A stretch of DNA of 45,815 nt, from positions 1-45,815 of the forward strand of contig JAJDVT010000125.1 in NCBI GenBank assembly GCA_022826005.1, given 5' to 3'. The notes below the pieces were generated by a model. The model was not told where the DNA came from. It worked only from the letters and a program-made list of their open reading frames with translations, and did no database searches. This stretch comes from Gemmatimonadota bacterium (lineage in GTDB: Bacteria > Gemmatimonadota > Gemmatimonadetes > Longimicrobiales > Gaopeijiaceae). Positions within the stretch are counted from its first letter, which is position 1. Every line of letters starts with the position of its first letter. Positions 16,910 through 23,533 of the stretch are shown in pieces. The translations under genes and the position numbers were made by a program.

Positions 16910-16920
16910 GCCCGCCCGGG
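16910..16920 (+). repeat. Right junction repeat (att core) of the serine-recombinase insertion
   Basis: GCCCGCCCGGG, identical to 14285-14295. It is followed directly by GTCGGCAAGACGCACCTG, which encodes the second half of the istB P-loop. Confidence 0.8.
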
Positions 16921-17397
16921 GTCGGCAAGACGCACCTGGCCATCAGCCTGGCCATCACCGCCGCCGAGAGCGGCCGCAAGATCTACTTCGGAACCCTGAC
17001 CGACCTGGTCGAGTCCCTGGAGGAGGCCAAGGCCGCCGGCCGGCTCAACCGCAGGCTCAACACCCTGACCCACCCCGCGCTGCTCGTGGTCGACGAGATC
17101 GGCTACCTGCCGGTCACCCAGAGCGGCGCGATCCTCTTCTTCCAGCTCGTCAACCGGCGCTACGGCCGCGCCTCGACCGTCCTGACCTCCAACAAGGGCT
17201 TCGAGGAGTGGGGCCGCATCCTCGGCGACGAGGTCATGGCCGCCGCGCTCCTGGACCGGCTCCTCCACCGCTGCCACATCGTCAACATCCGCGGCAACAG
17301 CTACCGGATGCGGCGCCACGCCGAGCTCTCAAAGGCCATCCACCCCCTGGGATCCCGAATAAACCCCGATGCCCCAGCCCCGGAAGCCGGTTCATGA
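16921..17397 (+). pseudogene. istB: istB, 3' part
   Basis: It continues the IstB frame with VGKTHLAISLAI, Walker B LLVVDEIGYLPV, the sensor region TVLTSNKGFEEWG, and the closing LLHRCHIVNIRGNSYRMR typical of IstB. With the 113 residues upstream the joined protein would be 271 aa, normal for the family. No stop codon or frameshift interrupts this part, so inactivation is due only to the insertion and may be recent or reversible. Confidence 0.88.
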
Positions 17398-17464
17398 GGG
17401 CCCGTCAAACCCCAGGCAACCGCCCCGCTTCGGTCGCTCCGCTCCCTCCGCGGAGCGGTTCTCG

Positions 17465-17487
17465 AAGTGTGACATTTTCAATGGCCA
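17465..17487 (+). repeat. IS21 right terminal inverted repeat
   Basis: It pairs with 12800-12822 (19 of 23 bp). A second copy of its AAGTGTGACATTTTC core follows at 17489-17503. Confidence 0.65.
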
Positions 17488-17502
17488 GAAGTGTGACATT
17501 TT

Positions 17503-17532
17503 CGGTGTTATGTGGCATGCAACATAACACCG
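17503..17532. repeat. Perfect 11-bp-arm palindrome at the left edge of the RIT element
   Basis: CGGTGTTATGT and its exact reverse complement flank an 8-nt spacer (GGCATGCA). It abuts the left RIT inverted repeat and is absent outside the right one, so it may be target sequence or part of a recombinase core site. Confidence 0.7.
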
Positions 17533-17620
17533 AAGATGTTGCGGGCCGGATTATGTGGCGGACAGTCGGCATCGTCCGGCTGCACATGAGAACTCGCCAG
17601 ATCTCGGCAACATAATTTCT
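17532..17620 (+). repeat. RIT left inverted repeat
   Basis: About 89 bp, nearly identical to the reverse complement of 20851-20940, with roughly five or six differences and one indel. It contains GGATTATGTGGCGG and GGCAACATAAT, two sub-repeats likely to be recombinase-binding sites. Confidence 0.88.
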
Positions 17621-17625
17621 TTCAC

Positions 17626-18621
17626 TCAGAGCGCAGCCAGGAAGGCGATCAGTCCCGTGTTTGCCCTCCAAGGGCGATGCGGACCGGGCTCGGCCGCGTC
17701 GCAGAGCGCCATGGCCTTGGCCTTCATCTCGATGTCGATTTCGGCGTAGATGTTGGTGGTATCGAGGCTGGCATGACCGAGCCAGGCGCGGATCGTGTTC
17801 AGATCGACTCCGGCTTGGAGGAGGTGGCAGGCGCTGGTGTGACGGATCGTGTGAGGTGTGATCTTCCTTCCGGTGAGCGGCGGTACGCGAGCTGCCGAGC
17901 GCTCGACGAGCCGATAGACCCCGAACCGTGTATAGGGGTTTCGCCGCTGGCTGAGGAAGACGGCATCGTCGGGTGTGCGTCGCTGCATGAGCTCGGCGAG
18001 GGCGGCCTCGGTCTGGGGCCACAGCGGACACTGCCGGTGTTTTCCTCCCTTGCCGACGATGTTGACGAGCGCGTGCCCGCCATCTCGTCGTCCGATGTGC
18101 AGATCACCCACCACGAGTTGAGTCGCTTCGGAGACGCGTGCCCCGGTGTTGTAGAGGAAGAGGAGCAGGGCGTATTCGACCCGGCCTCTCGGCGTTCGGC
18201 GGTCCGGGGCCTCGAGCAGTTCCTTCATCTCGGACTTGCTGATCCAGCCGATCGGCTTCGGCGCTGCCTTCTTCGAGGCAATCGCACGGATGCTGCCGCT
18301 CCACTCGATATGGGTCGGATCACGGCTGGCGATGAAGCGTGCGAAGGCGCGGATCGCCGACAGCCGCTGGTTGCGGGTCGAGACGGAGCAGCCGCGGTCA
18401 TCCTCGAGATGTTCGAGGAACTGGCGCACGCGGCGTGCCGGGAGATCCTGCACGGCGATCCGTTCGACCGGCTTGCGGGCCTTGGCACCGACGAACGGCA
18501 GCAGGAGTGCGAACGTATCGCGGTAGCTCTTCTGCGTGTTGCGGGCGAGGTTGCGCTCGGTGACGATGTAGTCGGTCAGGAAGCGGCGGAGCCAGGGACC
18601 GAGGGTGCGTGGATTACTCAT
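17626..18621 (-). CDS. ritC: RIT tyrosine recombinase, third gene
   Basis: A 331-aa XerC/D-type recombinase with an N-terminal SAM-like arm-binding domain (LRRFLTDYIVTERNLARNTQ) and a C-terminal catalytic domain: Arg in NTGARVSE, Lys in VGKGGKHR, the HTIRHTSA box, LGHASLDTTNIY with the nucleophile Tyr. The tail after the Tyr is longer than in XerC. It overlaps the previous gene by 8 nt. The three RIT recombinases are thought to act together, but their division of labour is not settled. Confidence 0.88.
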   Translation of the reverse strand: MSNPRTLGPWLRRFLTDYIVTERNLARNTQKSYRDTFALLLPFVGAKARKPVERIAVQDLPARRVRQFLEHLEDDRGCSVSTRNQRLSAIRAFARFIASRDPTHIEWSGSIRAIASKKAAPKPIGWISKSEMKELLEAPDRRTPRGRVEYALLLFLYNTGARVSEATQLVVGDLHIGRRDGGHALVNIVGKGGKHRQCPLWPQTEAALAELMQRRTPDDAVFLSQRRNPYTRFGVYRLVERSAARVPPLTGRKITPHTIRHTSACHLLQAGVDLNTIRAWLGHASLDTTNIYAEIDIEMKAKAMALCDAAEPGPHRPWRANTGLIAFLAAL

Positions 18622-19567
18622 GGTGGTCTCCTCCGTTGACGTATGCGTTGAAGCGGAGCGAAGCCTGCTGCAGCAGTTCAGGCGTCATCGACAGATAGAT
18701 CCGGGTGCCATCGAGATCGGTGTGGCCGAGCCAGATCGATAGCGTCGGCAGCAGTCGTTGGACATCGGCGCCCTGCCGGTACCAGGACTCCAGCCGATGT
18801 ACGGCTGCGGCATGGCGCAGGGAGTGAAGGCACGGAGCTCGCCGTCCGTCGTTGGGGGAGCCGATTCCGGCGTCCGTGAGCAGCTTGACGAACGCGTGCG
18901 CGGCGCTGCGGTGTACCAAGGGCGTGCCGTCGCGGTTGGCGAGGAAGGTTGAGGCCGTGCCCTCGGGCAAAGGGCGTTGGGCGCGTTTGGCGGCATAGGC
19001 CTTCAGCGCGTCGGCGAGTTGCCGGCAGACGGGGACGAGGCGGGTCTTGTAGAACTTGGTGTGGCGGATGGTCAGGAGTGCATCGGGCAGGTCGACATCG
19101 TCGAGGGTCAGGCGCTGGGCCTCGCCGAATCGCAGGCCCGCGCCGTAGAGAAGGAGGAGCAGCGCCCGCAGAGTATCGGCGTCGATCTGGATCGAACGTT
19201 GCCGACTGACATCGATGGCGTCGAACAGGAGTTGCAACTCGTTACGGGAGTACACGTAAGGTGGTGACGACCGGGGTCGGGTCGGCTCATCATTGCGTGC
19301 CGGAAGCGGGGAGCAGATTACGTAGCCGCGACTGATCGCGTAGCGGTAGAAGCCGTCCAGGACGCTGTACTTGCTGGCCCGGTACCGGGTGAGGGGACGT
19401 GTACCGGCAAGGAAGTCGAGAACGTCGGCTTGGGAGACGGCATCGCACGCGGCGGTCCCGCCGACATGCTTCAGGAACCGGTGCAACAGGTATGCGCCGG
19501 CGTGGAACTTGGCACCATGAGCCTGACGCCAGTCGATATAGTCGTGGACCGCGTCGCGGAGCATCAT
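18614..19567 (-). CDS. ritB: RIT tyrosine recombinase, second gene
   Basis: A 317-aa tyrosine recombinase. Catalytic elements visible are Arg in GAGLRFGEAQ, Lys in HTKFYKTR, the HSLRHAAA box and LGHTDLDGTRIY with the nucleophile Tyr. Its start overlaps the stop of ritA as ATGA, and its stop overlaps ritC, so the trio is translationally coupled. The N-terminal domain (HDYIDWRQAHGAKF) differs from the other two, as expected for distinct DNA-arm recognition. Confidence 0.88.
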   Translation of the reverse strand: MMLRDAVHDYIDWRQAHGAKFHAGAYLLHRFLKHVGGTAACDAVSQADVLDFLAGTRPLTRYRASKYSVLDGFYRYAISRGYVICSPLPARNDEPTRPRSSPPYVYSRNELQLLFDAIDVSRQRSIQIDADTLRALLLLLYGAGLRFGEAQRLTLDDVDLPDALLTIRHTKFYKTRLVPVCRQLADALKAYAAKRAQRPLPEGTASTFLANRDGTPLVHRSAAHAFVKLLTDAGIGSPNDGRRAPCLHSLRHAAAVHRLESWYRQGADVQRLLPTLSIWLGHTDLDGTRIYLSMTPELLQQASLRFNAYVNGGDHHE

Positions 19568-20796
19568 GCCAGGCCCTCCAGGTCGATGTCGGCGACCTCG
19601 CGGAGGGTGCTGATCTGCACCTTGGCGTATACCGCGGTCGACGAGGTGCAGCGGTGGCCGAGGTAATCGCCGACCTCCTTGAACGACAGGCCGTGGTCGA
19701 GCAGGTGCTGGGCGGCGGCATGACGAAGCGCATGTGCACCGCGACGCTTGCCGGTGATGCCGAGCCGGTCGAGGCGTCTCCTAACAACCCTCGAAACTGC
19801 CTGCCGGCTCACCGGACGGATCGGGGCGATGAGCGTGAGGAACAGCGCCCTCTCCGGGCGCGGGGGGCGAGCCTCGGTGAGGTAACGCACGACCGCCTGT
19901 CCCACACCGCGGGAGAGCGGGTAGTGCTGCGTGCATCCCGGCTTGGGGCGCCGCACCCGCAGAGTCTCGTTGGCCCAGTCCAGATCATCGAGCCGCAGGC
20001 CAGCCACCTCGCCGGCACGCAAGCCATAGGCGATCAGCACCATCAGGATGGCACGGTCGCGAAGGTCAGCCGGCCGGTTGCCCTCGGAGGTCGCGAGCAG
20101 GCGTAGCACTTCGTCCCGGTTGAGCCCCTTCGGGAGCGTCTCACCCGGATGGAACCGCACAGGCATGATCCCGTCAGCCAGCCCCTGGGAACACCAGCCC
20201 CGCCGTTCGGCGAACCGGAAAAAAGTGCGTAGACGGTGCCCGTAGATGCGGATCGTGCTCCGACTGCAGCCGCGGGCGTGCCAGCTCACGACAGCCCGGT
20301 CGATATCGGCGACTACGACCGCATCCAAGGCAATGTCCCACTCGCCGAGCCAGTCCAAGAAGTGGTCGACCGTATTGCAGCAATTGCGGATCGTCGACTC
20401 GGACCATCCGCGCTCGTTGCGCATCCACTCCCTGAAGGCGGCGACTTCGGCGACCTGAGCGCGCCGTGGCCGTACCCTACAGGGCTCATCAAGCAGACCC
20501 GCGAAGCGTAGCCATCGCACCGCGCGGCTGACGAAGTTCCGACGCGCCGTCGGTTGCGCCGGACGACTCGATCGACGGTTGGCCGCCGCCTCGATCCGGG
20601 GCAGACTGACGCGCTCGCCTTCCCGCAAGTCCAGACGATGAATCAGGGCGATCTGAGCCGCCGCGACCGTTCGTAATGTGAGCGGCCGTGCGCCCTCCCG
20701 CGCGCAGTGCCTCAGGTAGCTCAGCCGTTCTTCCAGCAACGGTGCGCGCCGATAGCGGGCTATCGTGTCGCGGTCGATGAACAGGGCTTCAAACAT
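19564..20796 (-). CDS. ritA: RIT tyrosine recombinase, first gene
   Basis: A 410-aa recombinase preceded by AAGGAGG and starting at ATG 20796. It has an extra N-terminal region of about 120 residues before the SAM-like domain (REWMRNERGWSESTIRNCC), then the catalytic domain: Arg in YGLRAGEVAG, HALRHAAA and LGHRCTSSTAVY with the nucleophile Tyr. Its length and first position match RitA. The 54 nt between its start and the right inverted repeat should contain the trio's promoter. Confidence 0.88.
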   Translation of the reverse strand: MFEALFIDRDTIARYRRAPLLEERLSYLRHCAREGARPLTLRTVAAAQIALIHRLDLREGERVSLPRIEAAANRRSSRPAQPTARRNFVSRAVRWLRFAGLLDEPCRVRPRRAQVAEVAAFREWMRNERGWSESTIRNCCNTVDHFLDWLGEWDIALDAVVVADIDRAVVSWHARGCSRSTIRIYGHRLRTFFRFAERRGWCSQGLADGIMPVRFHPGETLPKGLNRDEVLRLLATSEGNRPADLRDRAILMVLIAYGLRAGEVAGLRLDDLDWANETLRVRRPKPGCTQHYPLSRGVGQAVVRYLTEARPPRPERALFLTLIAPIRPVSRQAVSRVVRRRLDRLGITGKRRGAHALRHAAAQHLLDHGLSFKEVGDYLGHRCTSSTAVYAKVQISTLREVADIDLEGLA

Positions 20797-20850
20797 GATC
20801 GTGCCTCCTTGTGGGATGGAGACAGGATCATGGCCGAACGACTCCCAGTC

Positions 20851-20940
20851 AGAAAATTATGTTGCCGGGATCTGGCGAGTTCTCATGTGCAGCCGGACGA
20901 TGCGGCCTGCCCGCCACATAATCCGGCCCGCAACATCTTC
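20851..20940 (-). repeat. RIT right inverted repeat
   Basis: Reverse-complement partner of 17532-17620. It lies upstream of the first recombinase gene, so it may also serve as promoter or operator DNA. Confidence 0.88.
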
Positions 20941-20977
20941 AATGGCCATTGACACTTCTTGCCCTATTTGCGAACAA

Positions 20978-21480
20978 CTACCGCGAGGCGGCCTTACAAG
21001 CATGTGCGCGAACGTTCGCTCCACTCTCCTCGCCCCTCTGGCGCAGCCGCCGCTTCCCCTTCCACTTGCACCGGCCCCGCTTGGGCTCGCTCAAGTAGCT
21101 TCGCTGCTCCCGCTTTTCACGTCCGTCATGGTCTTGTTCGAATGGTAGCCCTTGTCGGCGACCACCTCCTTCGCCTCCAGGCCCACCGCCGCCATCTGCC
21201 GCTCCGCCTCGTCCAGCGTCACCGGCAGCGACGCCGTGTCCCCCCGTCCAAGGTTCCCGCGCTCCGAGCCCAGTCCTTCCAGATACCCCACCATCGGCAT
21301 CCGGAAGTACACGCCGGGCGGAACCCCTGGGCGACCCCGGTTGCCGGCTAGAACTCCCGGCAACTGCTCCTCCGCGAACTCGTCGAAACATGTGCTCCTG
21401 CAGAAGCCGGTCCAATGCCTGGTAGAATGGGGTTGCCCAATGCGCGAATCCTGCTCGTCGCCACGAACAATCGTGGTCCT
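20978..21480 (-). pseudogene. DDE transposase remnant (IS1182/IS5-like), deleted and frameshifted
   Basis: Pieces of one transposase are spread over two frames. In order on the minus strand they are FYQALDRLLQEH, then PGVLAGNRGRPGVPPGVYFR and GYLEGLGSERG, then after a large internal deletion EAKEVVADKGYHSNKTMTD, then YLSEPKRGRCKWKGKRRLRQ and a shifted VERTFAHM. The middle of the catalytic domain is missing and at least three frame changes are needed, so it is not functional. The motif ADKGYHS and YLSEPKRGR are typical of this transposase type. Confidence 0.8.
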
Positions 21481-21577
21481 GATCGTCCGTATCGGGACTT
21501 CGTTGGCTCAACTCGAGATCGACCTCCGGCCATCCGGCCCGGTCTCGAGTGCACGAAAATGCTTGCAAATCTCCGGC

Positions 21578-21663
21578 TTTTTCGGGCCGATGGATTGTGA
21601 TCGTCCGCAAGGGCAAGAAGGAGGAATCGTGCGGTCCTGATTGGAGTTACGTGACTTCTTGCT
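21578..21663 (+). repeat. Insertion-sequence end, second copy
   Basis: Diverged direct repeat of 12690-12775 (about 73% by eye) with the shared block ATCGTGCGGTCCTG. It lies upstream of the transposase remnant, so it is probably the element's outer end. Confidence 0.6.
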
Positions 21664-21682
21664 CTGATTTCGGGATGCCCGA

Positions 21683-21731
21683 GGTGGGTCTGATAAGCGT
21701 GAGGTCGGTGGTTCAAGTCCACCCAGGCCCA
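21683..21731 (+). tRNA. 3' fragment of tRNA-Ile(GAT), an island attachment-site scar
   Basis: From the anticodon loop on, the sequence is a proper tRNA: loop CTGATAA with anticodon GAT at 21692-21694, 3' anticodon strand GCGTG, variable AGGTC, T arm GGTGG/TTCAAGT/CCACC, acceptor strand CAGGCCC and discriminator A. The 5' half is absent: the bases before the loop (TGGGT) do not pair with GCGTG and no D arm precedes. Tyrosine integrases leave exactly such 3' halves at the end of integrated islands. The intact gene would be outside the window. Confidence 0.85.
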
Positions 21732-21771
21732 TTCTTCCTGCCACCAGCTCCAGGCCGACCCCGGCGACCTG

Positions 21772-22045
21772 TGATGATCACCGTGGACGGGGACTCGATG
21801 GAGCCGGTACTCTCAGCGGCGACCGTATCCTTATCGACGTGAGCCTCAAAGTGCCGGTCCCGCCCGGCATCTTCGTCATCTGGGACGGCATGGGGCTCGT
21901 CGCCAAGCGGATCGAGCACGTGCCCCACTCCGAGCCGCCAAGGGTAGTGCTCAAGTCCCTCAATCCCGAGTACGACAGCTACGAACGCTCCGTCGAGGAG
22001 GTCCGCGTCGTCGGGCGGGCGGTATGGGTCTCCAGGAAGCTGTAG
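21772..22045 (+). pseudogene. Truncated, frameshifted S24/LexA-like phage repressor C-terminal domain
   Basis: The first frame reads VMITVDGDSMEPVLSA, with the catalytic Ser in GDSMEP. After a one-base loss near 21828-21832 the protein continues in another frame as GDRILIDVSLKVPVPPG, then GLVAKRIEH with the catalytic Lys, and ends RAVWVSRKL at 22045. Only the peptidase half remains; the DNA-binding N-terminus is cut off where the tRNA scar begins. It is probably the leftover immunity repressor of a prophage or island once integrated here. Confidence 0.75.
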
Positions 22046-22197
22046 GAGGGGTGAATGGTGGCCGCTTGCCCGCGTGGCTCGTGGCGCCCACCGAGGCGAG
22101 GCAGTACGCTGTCCGGTCGGTTATCTTTCGTGTTTATGGCTCCTGAGAGGGGGCTGAAACGTCGGTAGACGGAATCCTGACCGAGAGAAATGGAGTC

Positions 22198-22794
22198 ATG
22201 AACAGCCTGCCCGAGCGGATCATGGAGTACGCCGAGGCTACGCCGGAGGCCACGCCGATACAGGCGGAGGACCTCCTGCACCTCGGCGACCGGGCCGCGG
22301 TGAGCCGGGCGCTCTCCCGCCTCGCGCATTGCGAGCGCCTCATGCGGGTTTACCGCGGCATCTACATGCGTCCGATCGAAACCCGGTTCGGCCTCAGGGG
22401 TCCGCGCCGTGAACTGGCGCTCGCCGCCCTATGCGAGCTGTGGGGCGAGACCATTGTACCGAATGGAGGCGATGCGGCGAACTGGCTTGGGCTGACTACG
22501 CAAAACACCGTGCGATCCGTCTACCTTACCTCTGGACCCAACCGAATTCTGCACTTCGGGGCTCACCGGGTCGAGCTGCTACACGCGCCAAGCTGGCAAC
22601 TGGCGGCGCCGAACCGAAACGCTGGCACGGTCATCCGTGCGGTGGCGTGGCTTGGCCCGAGAGAGGTTGAGAAGAGCCTCGATGCCGTGCTCCCCAAGCT
22701 CTCGGCGGAAGACCTGAGCGAACTTCTCGCCGCGAGGACGGTCATGCCGACTTGGATGGCCGAACCGCTCGGGAAGCGCCTGACCCATGGCTGA
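22198..22794 (+). CDS. AbiEi-type (DUF6088-like) type IV antitoxin
   Basis: A 198-aa protein starting at ATG 22198 after GGAG. The N-terminus contains a winged-helix-type segment ([29 protein letters not shown]), followed by an antitoxin core ([33 protein letters not shown]). It acts as transcriptional autoregulator and neutraliser of the partner nucleotidyltransferase toxin. The reading frame is intact, but the toxin gene it overlaps by 8 nt is broken, so the antitoxin is now an orphan. Confidence 0.8.
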   Translation: MNSLPERIMEYAEATPEATPIQAEDLLHLGDRAAVSRALSRLAHCERLMRVYRGIYMRPIETRFGLRGPRRELALAALCELWGETIVPNGGDAANWLGLTTQNTVRSVYLTSGPNRILHFGAHRVELLHAPSWQLAAPNRNAGTVIRAVAWLGPREVEKSLDAVLPKLSAEDLSELLAARTVMPTWMAEPLGKRLTHG

Positions 22795-23385
22795 GGCCGG
22801 ATGCCTTTCCCCGACCGCAAGGCGCGACGCACTGGAGGTCGCGGAACGGGAGTGCGGCCAGCAGACCTACCTCCTGGAGAAGGACACCTGGGTCGTTACA
22901 ACCCTGCGAGTTCTCTTCGAAGCGCCATTCGGACGGCATCTGGTGTTCAAGGGAGGCACATCGCTATCGAAGGTCTGGAAAGCGATCCGGCGGTTCTCCG
23001 AGGACATCGACATCACCTACGACATTCGAGGATTCGCACCCGATCTGGTGGCGGATGGTGACGATGAGGCGCTGCCGCCAACACGCAGCCAGGAAAGGCG
23101 CTGGACACGGGCGATCCGGACCGGCCGCCGAATGGGTTCACGAAGTCGCGCAGCCCCTCGTGGAGAGCTGGGTCCGTGGCGAGCGTTGGTCTAGACACCG
23201 GCACGACCTCGTCCGCCTCGACGATGCCGGGATCGCGGCCAAAGCACTGGCCGACCGCGAAATTGGCCAGTCGGTCGCCCGTCACAAGGGGATGTTCTTC
23301 CGCGAAACGATTCCAACCGCCAGCGGATCGACTACCACGCCGCCATCTCGGGCAACCTCAGGCTCGTTCCCTCGGGCACAGCTCA
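22787..23385 (+). pseudogene. AbiEii-type nucleotidyltransferase toxin, frameshifted
   Basis: The first 110 residues are intact and diagnostic: [20 protein letters not shown] with GGT at 56-58 and the metal-binding D73/D75 of SEDIDIT. Near 23120 the frame changes, continuing as [16 protein letters not shown], then DLVRLDDAGIAAKALADRE and SVARHKGMFFRE. Near 23310 it changes again to IDYHAAISGNLRLVPSG. At least two frameshifts and lost sequence separate conserved blocks, so no toxin is made. The sequence ends by running into a fragment of an unrelated gene. Confidence 0.8.
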
Positions 23386-23532
23386 GGAGTGGATGCCTAC
23401 GTGCTGGGTGCGGTCCCCCCCTATTCGTTTCTCATTGGTGGCAAGCTGATCGCGGCACTTATGGGAAGCCAAGAAGTCCAGAACGCATACGACCGAAAGT
23501 ACTTGGGGGGGGAGGGACCTTTCGATCCGTAG
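23386..23532 (+). pseudogene. Fragment of a DUF4338 (Druantia DruA-like) gene
   Basis: About 45 residues, VDAYVLGAVPPYSFLIGGKL followed by IAALMGSQEVQNAYDRKY, closely resemble the central region of DUF4338 proteins such as DruA of the Druantia anti-phage system. Neither end of that protein is present, and a stop follows at 23530-23532. The fragment is joined directly to the remains of the AbiEii toxin, indicating a deletion that fused two defence genes. Confidence 0.55.
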
Positions 23533-23533
23533 A

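Larger units (their letters stand above)
14296..16920 (-). mobile_element. Serine-recombinase mobile element inserted in istB
   Basis: A 2625-bp insert bounded by the 11-bp repeat. It encodes a 699-aa serine recombinase and one small accessory protein, both on the minus strand. Just inside each core is an imperfect inverted arm: GACATACTGCACCAC on the left, and GACGTAGTGCTCAC read inward from the right, a plausible recombinase-binding arrangement. Removing one repeat copy with the insert exactly restores the istB frame, so integration was clean and probably site-specific at the conserved P-loop codons. Confidence 0.82.
12785..17505 (+). mobile_element. IS21-family insertion sequence, interrupted by a serine-recombinase element
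   Basis: It contains istA and a split istB in the usual overlapping order. The ends are approximate: imperfect inverted repeats lie at 12800-12822 and 17465-17487, with extra internal copies of GTGTGACA-type repeats (for example 17488-17503), as is typical for IS21 ends. Without the 2625-bp insertion the element would be about 2.1 kb, normal for the family. The exact tips and target duplication cannot be fixed from this sequence alone. Confidence 0.75.
17532..20940 (-). mobile_element. RIT element (recombinase in trio)
   Basis: Three consecutive tyrosine-recombinase genes of different subfamilies lie on the minus strand with overlapping ends, and together they are enclosed by about 89-bp inverted repeats (17532-17620 and 20851-20940). 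This is the defining organisation of RIT elements (ritA, ritB, ritC). All three enzymes are full-length with their active-site residues, and there is no cargo. The element lies between the IS21 end and a transposase remnant. TTCAATGGCC occurs just outside both ends (17476-17485 and 20938-20947), which may reflect the target. Confidence 0.88.
20951..21665 (-). mobile_element. Decayed DDE insertion sequence
   Basis: A remnant with a broken transposase and one recognisable end (21578-21663) that has a diverged solo copy at 12690-12775. The inner boundary near the RIT element is only approximate. Confidence 0.7.

Noticed and set aside
17626-20796. Integron or Xer-type housekeeping recombinases
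   Set aside because: Three different overlapping tyrosine recombinases inside long inverted repeats define a RIT element; there are no attC-like cassettes.
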